From Flavobacterium sp. CFS9 (lineage in GTDB: Bacteria; Bacteroidota; Bacteroidia; Flavobacteriales; Flavobacteriaceae), in the NCBI RefSeq assembly GCF_041154745.1, contig NZ_AP031573.1, positions 2,666,001 through 2,730,000 on the forward strand: a stretch of 64,000 nucleotides of DNA, given 5' to 3'. The notes beneath the pieces were generated by a model. It made no database searches. It was given only the letters and a program-made list of their open reading frames with translations, and was not told where the DNA came from. Position 1 is the stretch's first letter. Every line of letters begins with the position of its first letter. The position numbers were made by a program, and so were the translations under genes. Positions 42,353-49,765 of this stretch are shown here, piece by piece.

Positions 42353-42928
42353 ATGATTGGAAAAATTTTAATGAATTTAGCATATTTATATTATCCTAAG
42401 AATATATGTCCATGGACTCAAAAGGAATTGTATTTAGAAACTATGGAGTATGAAAGATTGAAAGCATTAATTGAATATTTTGATTCTGAGGAAAATCAGA
42501 AACTACGAAATAGTATTAGAGTTGAATTTGATAAAGATTTAGTCTTAAGTGATTTTCAAGATTTTTCCAGACTGGATTGGGAAGATCGATGTTATACCTT
42601 TTTTTTGAATATTGTTGAAGGAGGTGAATTGTGCTCGATTACTTTGCATTTAAGTATCTTGATTCCTTATTATGTGATTGAGACGGTAATTCATAAGAAC
42701 CAAATGATAATTTCGAAATCTAGGATCGAAGAATTGGAGAAAGAAAATTTAGATCCGAGAAAAATGAAAGATTTGGTTTTGGACATTAAATCAATTGTTG
42801 AAACCAAACTACTGTATCAAGAATTTCCAGAAACATTAATTCATGGTGTTATTGAAGATATTAGTTTTCAGGATATATATTTAGGTCATTTTAAAATGTA
42901 TAATGCTTTTTTTAATAATCGTCGATGA
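42353..42928 (+). CDS. Module gene B, copy 3 (191 residues, unknown)
   Basis: Full-length relative of B copy 1: MIGKILMNLAYLYYPKNIC at the start against MIEKVLKNVVYLFYPRNIC, then DRCYTF, GELCSI, IPYYVIE, EDISFQD and NAFFN at the end. I prefer the ATG at 42353 because it matches the start of copy 1; a TTG at 42344 would add three residues. It overlaps gene C copy 3 by 4 bp. Both copies look intact. No catalytic pattern is recognised. Confidence 0.75.
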   Translation: MIGKILMNLAYLYYPKNICPWTQKELYLETMEYERLKALIEYFDSEENQKLRNSIRVEFDKDLVLSDFQDFSRLDWEDRCYTFFLNIVEGGELCSITLHLSILIPYYVIETVIHKNQMIISKSRIEELEKENLDPRKMKDLVLDIKSIVETKLLYQEFPETLIHGVIEDISFQDIYLGHFKMYNAFFNNRR

Positions 42929-43134
42929 AAAGAATAACTAGAAACTATTTGATTTTTTTAGCTTTGTGCGTTTTGTTATTGATCTGTTCCTACTTTTCTG
43001 AGTATTTCTATACAATTTGCCTCTATGATACTTATTATCTTATAAGTTATTTTTATTTTGTTATTCTTTTTTTGCTTATTGGTACTATCCTTTATTTTCT
43101 TAGATTGCTCCAATTTAGAAAAAGAAGAAGTTGA
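42925..43134 (+). CDS. Module gene C, copy 3 (69-residue membrane protein)
   Basis: Two hydrophobic segments (about 8-25 and 42-60) enclose ICLYDTYYLISY, and the C-terminus is Arg/Lys-rich (FRKRRS). It overlaps B copy 3 by the shared ATGA and is closest to copy 1. A terminator follows at 43151. Confidence 0.7.
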   Translation: MKRITRNYLIFLALCVLLLICSYFSEYFYTICLYDTYYLISYFYFVILFLLIGTILYFLRLLQFRKRRS

Positions 43135-43150
43135 ATGTAGGAAAATAGTA

Positions 43151-43184
43151 AAAAACCTGTTCATTAATCTGAACAGGTTTTTTT
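43151..43184 (+). terminator. Terminator of the B3-C3 pair (copy of the clpX terminator)
   Basis: AAAAACCTGTTCA and TGAACAGGTTTTT pair across TTAATC with a T-tract. It matches the clpX terminator at 39429 apart from a few bases. Confidence 0.85.
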
Positions 43185-43280
43185 GCGAAGAAAATAACTT
43201 TCTAAGTTAATTTATTTATTGTAATTTTTTTCCTACATTTGTAAAAATAGATTTGTGTGAAGGATATTAAAAAATTTGCC
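43151..43280 (+). repeat. Duplicated terminator-promoter-start segment, copy 2
   Basis: Counterpart of 39429-39560. Here the promoter-like block reads TACATTTG (43236-43243, an exact TAnnTTTG), where copy 1 has TATATTTA. The start codon is GTG in place of ATG. Confidence 0.65.
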
Positions 43281-43502
43281 ATTGTTATAATTGTTTTAGG
43301 ACTTCCAATGCTGGTCACTCATTGGCTTTTAATAAAAAAGAAAGAAAAGAAAAAAATAGAGAAATCTATTGCTATTGATAAAGAAAAAGTCTGGCTGGAA
43401 CAGTATCAGTCAACAGCAAAAATGGATTCTTTATTTTGAAGACAGGATTATCATTGGGATAATAGCACATCAGGAAAACTTTCAAAAATAAATCTGAAAT
43501 AA
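43257..43502 (+). pseudogene. N-terminal remnant of a third gene A, interrupted by a stop codon
   Basis: From a GTG at 43257 it encodes the anchor and early domain of A: MKDIKKFAIVIIVLGLPML, then EKSIAIDKEKVWLEQYQS, matching EQSIHVSEAKVWFEQYQS of gene A. A TGA at 43437 ends the frame, yet similarity continues beyond it (DYHWDNS against VYDWNSA) until a TAA at 43500. The lipobox Cys is absent. The GlxA-type gene's stop begins on the next base, so the rest of A was lost. Confidence 0.75.
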
Positions 43503-44468
43503 TTACTGTACCCTAAACTTCTCCCGATACTCAATAGGTTTCATGCCTACCATTTTATAAAAAACTTTCCTAAAGGCTTTCGGATCATTATAGCCTGTTT
43601 TCTCAATAATTTCAGAAATCGAAAGCTGTGTTTGTTCCAGATATTTCTTCGAACTTTCGACTCTTATATTTTGCAGGTATTCAATAGGCGGGATGCCGGT
43701 AACCTGTTTGAAACGTCGCGTCATATTACGGGTGCTGGTAGGAATGTCTTTGGTGATTTCTTCCAGTTTTTCGATTGTATGGTACTGACTTTCTATTTTT
43801 TGCTGCAACATGGCAACTAAGGCATCATTGTGCAAATGGTTGGGTCTAAAGGTGCTGAAATAACTTTGCTTGTATCGGTTTAGGTCGATCGAAAAAATCT
43901 TTGCAATCTGAACTGCAATCTCATTTCCACAGTATTTCTGAACCAAAAGAATCAACAGGTGAAACGTTGAGGTAGAACCTCCGCTGGTATACAAACTGCC
44001 ATCGGCTGTTAAGGTTTCCTCGGGCTTCAATTTTACGAGTGGGAACGCTTTGGTAAAAGCACTGCAGGCATCAACGTGTGTGGTGGCTAATTTTTCGTTA
44101 AGCAAACCGGATGCCGCAAATAAAAAGGCACCCGTACAAAAACTGGCCAGTTCAGCACCGGATTGATGATGTTTTTTCAGCCATGGGATAAAGTTTTTGT
44201 TCTTTGCGATCATTTCGCTCATATTATCGGTAGTAAAAGCCGGAATCAGGATAAGTTCGAGGGTTACTGTAGAATCTTCAATCGGATTTACTTTATAGCC
44301 GAATAAATGCGCTTCCTTAATCTGTTCTGCCAATTGAAATACCATAATTTCAAAAGGTTTTTCGTTTTCTTTAGCAAGTTTGTTGGCGGTTTCAAAAACT
44401 TCTAAAATAGCGGCTATACTTAGTAATTTATAGTCGTGCGGAACAATTAATCCTACTTTCTTAGTCAT
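43503..44468 (-). CDS. GlxA-family AraC-type transcriptional regulator (DJ-1/PfpI domain)
   Basis: Regulator of about 321 residues with an N-terminal DJ-1/PfpI-like domain (about 1-180; nucleophile-elbow-like ASFCTGAFLFAASGLL and the TSGGSTSTFHL motif). The C-terminal AraC DNA-binding domain (about 220-320) has two helix-turn-helix units (TRNMTRRFKQVTGIPPIEYLQ and SEIIEKTGYNDPKAFRKVF). The ATG at 44468 (MTKKVGLIVPHDYK) is the natural start. It is divergent from the START/VOC gene cluster and could regulate it, which is inference from position. Confidence 0.92.
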   Translation of the reverse strand: MTKKVGLIVPHDYKLLSIAAILEVFETANKLAKENEKPFEIMVFQLAEQIKEAHLFGYKVNPIEDSTVTLELILIPAFTTDNMSEMIAKNKNFIPWLKKHHQSGAELASFCTGAFLFAASGLLNEKLATTHVDACSAFTKAFPLVKLKPEETLTADGSLYTSGGSTSTFHLLILLVQKYCGNEIAVQIAKIFSIDLNRYKQSYFSTFRPNHLHNDALVAMLQQKIESQYHTIEKLEEITKDIPTSTRNMTRRFKQVTGIPPIEYLQNIRVESSKKYLEQTQLSISEIIEKTGYNDPKAFRKVFYKMVGMKPIEYREKFRVQ

Positions 44469-44501
44469 GACTGCATTGGTTTTTGGAAAAATGATAGGTA
44501 A

Positions 44502-44509
44502 CAAAAGTA
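44502..44509 (-). promoter_or_regulatory. -7 promoter element for the GlxA-type regulator
   Basis: Minus-strand TACTTTTG fits TAnnTTTG and lies 34 bp before the ATG at 44468. Confidence 0.4.
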
Positions 44510-44675
44510 AGTATTTTGTCTTAAATGACCCTAAAAATGACTTTTAATGTAACTTAAAGCTAATGCTAAAAAACTAAATTTGCTTTAAATAATTTGTAAT
44601 TTTATAAAGAAACATATTTGATTTTAATAATTAAGTAATAACTAATTTAAAGTATATAACTAAAACAGAAACAAA

Positions 44676-45080
44676 ATGATAACAGTACAAAACACGATTA
44701 ATGCATCAGTAGACAAAGTTTGGGAATTTTGGACAGCACCGGAACACATTACAAAATGGAATTTTGCTTCTCCGGATTGGCACACACCTTATGCAGAAAA
44801 TGATTTAAGAGAAGGAGGAAAGTTTAAATCTACTATGGCTGCGAAAGACGGCAGTATGAGTTTTGATTTTGGAGGGGAGTATACTCTGGTAGAAAAAAAT
44901 AAGGTTATTGAATATGTTTTAGGAGATGGAAGAAAAGTTGAAATTACTTTTAAAGAAACACCAAACGGAGTGGAAGTAATTGAAAAATTTGATCCTGAAA
45001 CAGAAAACCCGGAAGAAATGCAGCGTGGGGGCTGGCAAGCCATCATGGATAATTTTAAAAGTTATACCGAAAGCAATTAA
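44676..45080 (+). CDS. SRPBCC/AHSA1-family protein (first)
   Basis: Cytoplasmic START-fold protein of 134 residues. The family opening ITVQNTINASVDKVWEFWTAPEHITKWNFAS is followed by LREGGKFKSTM, a central FDFGGEYTLVEK, and GGWQAIMDNFKSYTE at the end, which is the AHSA1-type C-terminal helix. These proteins bind hydrophobic ligands; no ligand is evident. First of four small genes alternating SRPBCC and VOC folds. Confidence 0.88.
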   Translation: MITVQNTINASVDKVWEFWTAPEHITKWNFASPDWHTPYAENDLREGGKFKSTMAAKDGSMSFDFGGEYTLVEKNKVIEYVLGDGRKVEITFKETPNGVEVIEKFDPETENPEEMQRGGWQAIMDNFKSYTESN

Positions 45081-45090
45081 TCTTTTAAGG

Positions 45091-45113
45091 TTCAAAGTGG
45101 CAAAGTAACAAAG
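45091..45113 (+). repeat. CAAAG array with 8-bp period
   Basis: Three units CAAAG at 45093, 45101 and 45109, each separated by three bases, lie just after the first SRPBCC gene. The build is the same as the CTAAG arrays near clpX, with one base changed. Confidence 0.55.
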
Positions 45114-45209
45114 AGGAAGGGTTTTGGTGTTTTTCGAAAATAATACCAAGTCTGAAGAGTTTTTGTGAGATAGAGTGTAAACATAGGTTTAATTTAAAAA
45201 GCAGTAAGA

Positions 45210-45617
45210 ATGACAAAACAAATTTGGCTGAATTTGCCGGTAAAAGAGGTGGCAAAATCAAAAGCTTTTTTTTCGGAAATAGGATTCTCTTTTAATGAAG
45301 AACACGACACACCAAAGTCAACTTGTATGGTGATTGGAGAAGGAAAATTTGTAGTAATGCTTTTTGAAGAAAAATTGTTTGCCAGTTTTTCTCATAATCA
45401 ACTGACAGATACTAAAACAAGTACGGAAGTTTTGATTTCGATTGATGCTGAAAGTACTGCCGAAGTGGATGAACTGGCAAGGAAAGTTAAAGAGGCCGGA
45501 GGAACTGTTTTTACGCCACCTTCAGAAAGTCAGGGATGGATGTATGGCTGTGGCTTTGCAGATTTAGACGGTCATCGCTGGAATATTTTATTTATGGATT
45601 TTAGTAAACTATCATGA
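45210..45617 (+). CDS. VOC-family protein (glyoxalase/bleomycin-resistance-like), first
   Basis: Small metal-binding-fold protein of 135 residues with two beta-alpha-beta-beta-beta modules. It opens QIWLNLPVKEVAKSKAFFSEIGFSF and has FVVMLFEE, then EAGGTVFTPPSESQGWMYGCGFADLDGHRWNILFMD at the end. The second half holds the typical metal ligand in DGHRW. VOC proteins range from lyases to resistance proteins; this resembles the YnfE/PhnB-like uncharacterised group. It overlaps the next gene by 4 bp. Confidence 0.85.
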   Translation: MTKQIWLNLPVKEVAKSKAFFSEIGFSFNEEHDTPKSTCMVIGEGKFVVMLFEEKLFASFSHNQLTDTKTSTEVLISIDAESTAEVDELARKVKEAGGTVFTPPSESQGWMYGCGFADLDGHRWNILFMDFSKLS

Positions 45618-46057
45618 GTATGGAAACATTAGAATTTAAAATTAGAATTAAAGCGCCGGTACAAAAAGTCTGGGCAGTTTTATGGAACGAAGAAACGTAT
45701 AAGAAATGGACAGGATCTTTTTGCGAAGGGTCATATGCCATAAGCGATTGGAATCAGGGCGACAAAATACATTTCTTGTCTCCAAACGGAGAAGGAATGA
45801 ATAGTGTCATTGAAACGAAAATTCCAAATGAGTATATGGCTTTTAAACATATCGGCGAAATCAAAGACTTTAAAGAATTACCTCTTGATGAAGAAACCAA
45901 AAAGTGGTCAGGTTGCATGGAAACGTATCGATTGACAGCCAATGACGAATTTACTGATTTGGTAGCGCAGGTAGATGTAGTTGAGAAATACATCGATTAT
46001 TTTAAAAAAGCATTTCCAAAAGGACTGGAGACCGCTAAAGAACTCTCAGAAAAATAA
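45614..46057 (+). CDS. SRPBCC-family protein (second)
   Basis: START-fold protein of 147 residues. It begins LEFKIRIKAPVQKVWAVLWNEETYKKWTGSF, with the characteristic Trp-rich first helix, and continues WNQGDKIHFLSPNGEGM, EYMAFKHIGEI, and a C-terminal helix (EKYIDYFKKAFPKGLE). It overlaps the VOC gene by 4 bp (ATGA), so the two are translationally coupled. Ligand unknown. Confidence 0.87.
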   Translation: MSMETLEFKIRIKAPVQKVWAVLWNEETYKKWTGSFCEGSYAISDWNQGDKIHFLSPNGEGMNSVIETKIPNEYMAFKHIGEIKDFKELPLDEETKKWSGCMETYRLTANDEFTDLVAQVDVVEKYIDYFKKAFPKGLETAKELSEK

Positions 46058-46088
46058 AAAACAAACAACAAACAAAAAAACAAATATC

Positions 46089-46532
46089 ATGGCAACAGCA
46101 GTAAACCCTTATTTAATTTTTAACGGAAATTGCGAAGAAGCATTTCTGTTTTATCAATCTGTTTTTGGAGGAGAATTTCCGTATCTTGGAAGATTCAATG
46201 AAATGCCGGAAGGTGAAGAAGGATGCGGTGCTCCGGTATCCGAAAAAGATGCTAACCGAATCATGCACGTTTCATTGCCAATTGGAAACACTATCTTAAT
46301 GGGAAGTGACAGCAGCGAGCAATCTGGAGACGTAACGTTTGGTGGAAATTTCTCTATCTCTATAAATGTGGACAGTGCAGCAGAAGGAGACCGTATTTTT
46401 AACGGACTTTCGGCAGGTGGGACTGTTTATATGCCGATGGCGAAAACCTTTTGGGGAGCTTATTTTGGAATGTTTAAAGATAAGTTTGATGTAAGCTGGA
46501 TGGTAAACTTTGATGAAAACCAGGCAGGTTAA
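46089..46532 (+). CDS. VOC-family protein, PhnB-like (second)
   Basis: VOC protein of 147 residues in the PhnB/3-demethylubiquinone-like group. It opens VNPYLIFNGNCEEAFLFYQSVFGGEF, has HVSLPIGNTILMGSDS, and ends AKTFWGAYFGMFKDKFDVSWMVNFD, the typical closing motif. The ATG at 46089 is preferred over an in-frame start at 45981, which would overlap the previous gene by about 75 bp. Substrate unknown. Confidence 0.88.
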   Translation: MATAVNPYLIFNGNCEEAFLFYQSVFGGEFPYLGRFNEMPEGEEGCGAPVSEKDANRIMHVSLPIGNTILMGSDSSEQSGDVTFGGNFSISINVDSAAEGDRIFNGLSAGGTVYMPMAKTFWGAYFGMFKDKFDVSWMVNFDENQAG

Positions 46533-46563
46533 AAACAATTTTTTATATTTTATCACAATACTA

Positions 46564-46604
46564 ATAGATTTCAGGGATTCACCATTTTAATCCTTGAAAT
46601 CTAT
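46564..46604. terminator. 16-bp hairpin after the VOC gene
   Basis: ATAGATTTCAGGGATT and AATCCTTGAAATCTAT pair with one G-T mismatch across a 9-nt loop. No T-tract follows on the plus strand, so termination is uncertain. Confidence 0.5.
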
Positions 46605-46676
46605 GATAAAAAAACAATCCAGAGATTGAAAAAGTTAGGTTATTTTAATCCCTGAACATTATTGTTAAATTACTCC

Positions 46677-46708
46677 AAAAAGCACAGTATTAGGTGCTTT
46701 TTCTTTTT
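46677..46708 (+). terminator. Terminator-like hairpin upstream of serB
   Basis: AAAAAGCAC and GTGCTTTTT pair across 8 nt, followed by a T-rich stretch. It lies about 80 bp before serB and separates it from the VOC cluster. Confidence 0.65.
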
Positions 46709-46784
46709 AAAAAACAATCAATATCCTTTTTTATCAATATTAGATTGTCGATTTTTGTCGCTTCATAAAATCAATAAAGATAAA

Positions 46785-48014
46785 ATGGCTACAGAAGATA
46801 AAGAGATTATTTTATTAAAGGTTTCGGGACATGATAAAATAGGAGTGACAGCAGGGTTAACCGCTGTATTGGCAACTTACGATGCAAATATTTTAGATAT
46901 TGGTCAGGCCGATATTCATGATACGCTTTCTCTGGGGATTTTATTCGAAATTCAGGCAGGTTCCTCTTCTGGCCCCGTTTTAAAAGATTTATTGTTCAAA
47001 GCTTATGAATTGGCAATTAAAGTAAAATTTATTCCAATTTCTATAGACGATTACGAAAAGTGGGTAAAATCACAATCCAAACAACGTTATATCATCAATA
47101 TTTTGGGCGAAAAACTGGCCGCTTCTCAATTGGCTGCCGTAACCAAAATAATGTCAGCCCAAAATCTGAATATTGATTCTATTATAAGATTAACAGGAAG
47201 AACTTCTATTGTGGATTTAGAAGAATATCCTCGTTCCTGCATACAATTATCCGTGACCGGAGACATTGTAAATAAAATTGACATGACAGCAAGTTTTATG
47301 GAAATTTCCAGAACGTTAAATGTTGATATTTCATTCCAGGAAGACAATATTTATAGACGAAACAGACGTTTGGTTTGCTTCGATATGGATTCTACTTTAA
47401 TTCAGACCGAAGTAATCGACGAACTGGCTGAGCTGAACGGCGTAGGAGATCAGGTTAGAGCTATCACAGAATCAGCAATGAATGGCGAGATTGACTTCAA
47501 CGAAAGTTTCAAACAGCGTATGGCATTGCTTGAAGGATTGAGTGAAGATGTTTTGCAGAAGGTAGCGGTTAATTTACCCATTACAAAAGGAGCGCATCGC
47601 TTAATGAAAGCCCTGAAATATTACGGATACAAAACCGCAATTTTGTCCGGAGGATTTACCTATTTTGGAGAGTATCTGCAAAAAGAATTGGGTATCGATT
47701 ACGTCCATGCCAATAAGTTAGAGATAAAAGACGGTAAACTTACCGGTAAATATATAGGTGATATTGTAGACGGTCAAAAGAAAGCCGAATACCTAAAAGC
47801 AATCGCCGACAAAGAAGGAATTCACATTAACCAAACGATTGCGGTTGGAGATGGTGCCAATGATTTGCCAATGATCAATTTAGCAGGTCTGGGAATTGCT
47901 TTTCATGCCAAACCCAAAGTAAAAGAAAATGCGGCAACGTCAATTTCAAGTCTGGGTCTTGACGGAGTTTTGTATTTATTAGGATACCACGACAGATACA
48001 TTGATATGATGTAA
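46785..48014 (+). CDS. serB: Phosphoserine phosphatase with N-terminal ACT domains
   Basis: Cytoplasmic HAD-family phosphatase, last step of serine synthesis. It has 409 residues: two ACT-like regions (about 5-180; KEIILLKVSGHDKIGVTAGLTAVL and QRYIINILGEKLAASQLAAV), then the HAD phosphatase domain (about 195-400). The latter has the nucleophile motif VCFDMDSTLIQTEVIDELAE, LSGGFTYFGEYL, and the acidic VGDGANDLPMINLAGLGIAFHAKP. I chose the ATG at 46785, where ACT homology begins; upstream in-frame codons include hairpin sequence. Confidence 0.95.
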   Translation: MATEDKEIILLKVSGHDKIGVTAGLTAVLATYDANILDIGQADIHDTLSLGILFEIQAGSSSGPVLKDLLFKAYELAIKVKFIPISIDDYEKWVKSQSKQRYIINILGEKLAASQLAAVTKIMSAQNLNIDSIIRLTGRTSIVDLEEYPRSCIQLSVTGDIVNKIDMTASFMEISRTLNVDISFQEDNIYRRNRRLVCFDMDSTLIQTEVIDELAELNGVGDQVRAITESAMNGEIDFNESFKQRMALLEGLSEDVLQKVAVNLPITKGAHRLMKALKYYGYKTAILSGGFTYFGEYLQKELGIDYVHANKLEIKDGKLTGKYIGDIVDGQKKAEYLKAIADKEGIHINQTIAVGDGANDLPMINLAGLGIAFHAKPKVKENAATSISSLGLDGVLYLLGYHDRYIDMM

Positions 48015-48020
48015 ATTATT

Positions 48021-48108
48021 GTCGGGCTGAGCGAAGTCGAAGCCCTTTTCAATGTCAAAAAGAACTTTGATTTCGCTCATTTTAGTCAGGCTGAGCGAAG
48101 TCGAAGCT
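48021..48108. repeat. Two copies of a GCTGAGCGAAGTCGAAGC repeat
   Basis: Copies at 48021-48044 and 48085-48108 share the 18-bp core and differ by single bases outside it. They are direct repeats 64 bp apart, GC-richer than the surroundings, immediately after serB. Confidence 0.75.
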
Positions 48109-48117
48109 ATGAGCATG

Positions 48118-48208
48118 CCCCGCTGAAAAAGCGGGTCGGGCTATCCGTTCCGCACAAGCGAAGCGAACTGACGAAGTAATCTTTTTGTCCGCCACTGCGG
48201 ACAAAAAG
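48118..48208. repeat. Hairpin cluster between serB and the 83-residue gene
   Basis: A CCCGC-tgaaaaa-GCGGG hairpin (about 48119-48135) and a perfect 12-bp hairpin, CTTTTTGTCCGC-cact-GCGGACAAAAAG (48181-48208), which can terminate both neighbours. Between them, a GCGAAGCGAACTGACGAAG stretch is related in wording to the repeat at 48021. No gene is present in 48015-48239. Confidence 0.65.
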
Positions 48209-48239
48209 GATTTCTACTTCTATTCCTCTGTTAGAATTA

Positions 48240-48491
48240 TTACTTTTGACTTTCTCGGGATTTCAATTCCTCTTTAATGTCTTTTAAAGTCTTAAAATTT
48301 AAAATAAGTAAAGGCAGTAAAGCAATAGGAACAACCTGAGAAGCGCTAAATCCTTTCTTTAAAACAAGATAGATGTTCACGATAAATAATAGTGCTAAAA
48401 TTACAGCAAATGCATATGTAGCTGATTTTGACATTTTTTGGCTTTTAAGCAATTCTTCGGTGGTCATTTTGCTAAACTTTTCGTTTTTCAT
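48240..48491 (-). CDS. Small membrane protein (83 residues)
   Basis: Two membrane segments (about 25-45 and 50-65), preceded by a charged head FSKMTTEELLKSQKMSK and followed by a charged tail LKDIKEELKSRESQK, predicting both ends in the cytoplasm. I do not recognise a function. It is 42 bp downstream of the archaemetzincin-like gene and may share its transcript. Confidence 0.7.
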   Translation of the reverse strand: MKNEKFSKMTTEELLKSQKMSKSATYAFAVILALLFIVNIYLVLKKGFSASQVVPIALLPLLILNFKTLKDIKEELKSRESQK

Positions 48492-48533
48492 TTTATTATG
48501 GTTTTGGTTAATTTGATTTTTTACTGCAAGTTA

Positions 48534-49124
48534 TCAGCTTGCAAGATTGTTTAATTTCCAGCCTTTTCCAATTAAGTGTTTTTTGCATTTGAAACAAAAA
48601 TCAGTTTCTTCATCCAGATGATTTTTTCCTTCTGCATCTCTCATTAAACAGTTTTTTACAGCACAATGAGGTAGTCCTTCGGTATGTCCCAATTCATGCA
48701 GTACCACTTTGTAAAATTGAGCGCTTTTATTTTGTTTGCTTAATCTAAAGTCAGAGACCACACAGGATTTACCAGGATGATAGCCTAGTCCCATAACTCC
48801 CCAGTCTTTCGTTTTTTCTTTGGTCACACTAATGTCACGGTTTGATAAACCTATAATTACAGAATCTGTACCAATATTGTTTTTGATCGTTTTAATAATA
48901 CTGTCAGCTCGATACCTGTTTCGGGGTTCGTAAAATGCACTTTCCGGAAAAGGAATGTTGGCTCTTAAAACAACATTAGGGTTAATCGTTTGTATTTTAT
49001 GATAAACCTCTTTTGCCTGCTCCGTTTTGAAACTCCCCAAAGGCTGAAGGACAATTATTTTTGGATGCTGTTTCTGGGTACAGGAGATGAAAAAAAATAT
49101 TAAAATCAAAATGTAATTTCTCAT
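48534..49124 (-). CDS. Archaemetzincin-like zinc metalloprotease (lipoprotein)
   Basis: Predicted lipoprotein of 196 residues (signal peptide, lipobox FISC, Cys15). The C-terminal half has the archaemetzincin signature: HELGHTEGLPHC (143-154) supplies three His and the first Cys, then C159-L-M with Met161, and a CFKC pair (Cys177, Cys180). Metzincins use these His for catalytic zinc and a Met-turn; archaemetzincins add four Cys for a second zinc. Export as a lipoprotein is unusual, as archaeal and animal relatives are mostly cytosolic. Substrate unknown. It overlaps the next upstream gene by 4 bp. Confidence 0.85.
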   Translation of the reverse strand: MRNYILILIFFFISCTQKQHPKIIVLQPLGSFKTEQAKEVYHKIQTINPNVVLRANIPFPESAFYEPRNRYRADSIIKTIKNNIGTDSVIIGLSNRDISVTKEKTKDWGVMGLGYHPGKSCVVSDFRLSKQNKSAQFYKVVLHELGHTEGLPHCAVKNCLMRDAEGKNHLDEETDFCFKCKKHLIGKGWKLNNLAS

Positions 49125-49726
49125 TTCGCCGATCCTAAGTTTGTTAATTCAACACTTTTAATAGATCCGAGAGGAGCAATTTTGATCGCATTATTTTTTG
49201 GAGTCAGGTAAAAGTAATAAGCACTATTAACATCTATTAAAAAAACTGCCTCAGTTTCTCCTGTGTTAAAGGTGATTTTTTGTTTGTATTTCAATTCATT
49301 TGTTCTGATCTTCTCTGCAATTTTATAACCTCCGCCAATTCCTAAACCAATAAAAAAACTTAGTAATCCGGCTCCAACGCAAACTAAAAATTTTTGTTTC
49401 AGTTTGTTTTTGATTTCAGCATCTGAGAATTTTTCCCCGTTTAGATTTGTTCCTATTACTTTTTTTGCCCAGTTTTTGTTGCGATGACTATAGCATAAAC
49501 TTAAAACAAGTATGACAATAGCAGCGAAAACAATTAAACTTAATAAGACAATTGGATTTGCGGTTAAATCAGCAACAGGACTGATGAGAATATCCATAAT
49601 GGTTGAATACTTCAGAATGTTTATCTTCAGTTGGAAAAAGAAAACACATTCTTTTAGAATTCCCAGTATGACTAGAAAAAGATAACCTAACGGAATTAAA
49701 TTTTGGATTTTTTCTATTAATTTCAT
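49121..49726 (-). CDS. Membrane protein, unknown function (201 residues)
   Basis: Three hydrophobic segments are visible: about 10-28, 55-80 and 113-133 (FLVCVGAGLLSFFIGLGIGGG). A cytoplasmic-looking stretch (about 83-112) lies between the second and third. The last 65 residues form a soluble domain with beta-strand character (KITFNTGETEAVFLIDVNSAY). The 4-bp overlap with the archaemetzincin gene suggests coupling, perhaps as a membrane partner. No family recognised. Confidence 0.7.
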   Translation of the reverse strand: MKLIEKIQNLIPLGYLFLVILGILKECVFFFQLKINILKYSTIMDILISPVADLTANPIVLLSLIVFAAIVILVLSLCYSHRNKNWAKKVIGTNLNGEKFSDAEIKNKLKQKFLVCVGAGLLSFFIGLGIGGGYKIAEKIRTNELKYKQKITFNTGETEAVFLIDVNSAYYFYLTPKNNAIKIAPLGSIKSVELTNLGSAK

Positions 49727-49765
49727 TCTAAATTAACGTGGTTTTTGATTAAGGTTTTTGTAAAA

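Noticed and set aside
39535..43502. Array as a transposon or integron
   Set aside because: No transposase, integrase, terminal inverted repeats or att-like sites were found; the only shared flanks are the duplicated terminator-promoter segments.
46564..46784. Extended N-terminus of serB from 46662
   Set aside because: The added residues come from hairpin and leader sequence, and ACT homology begins at the ATG at 46785.
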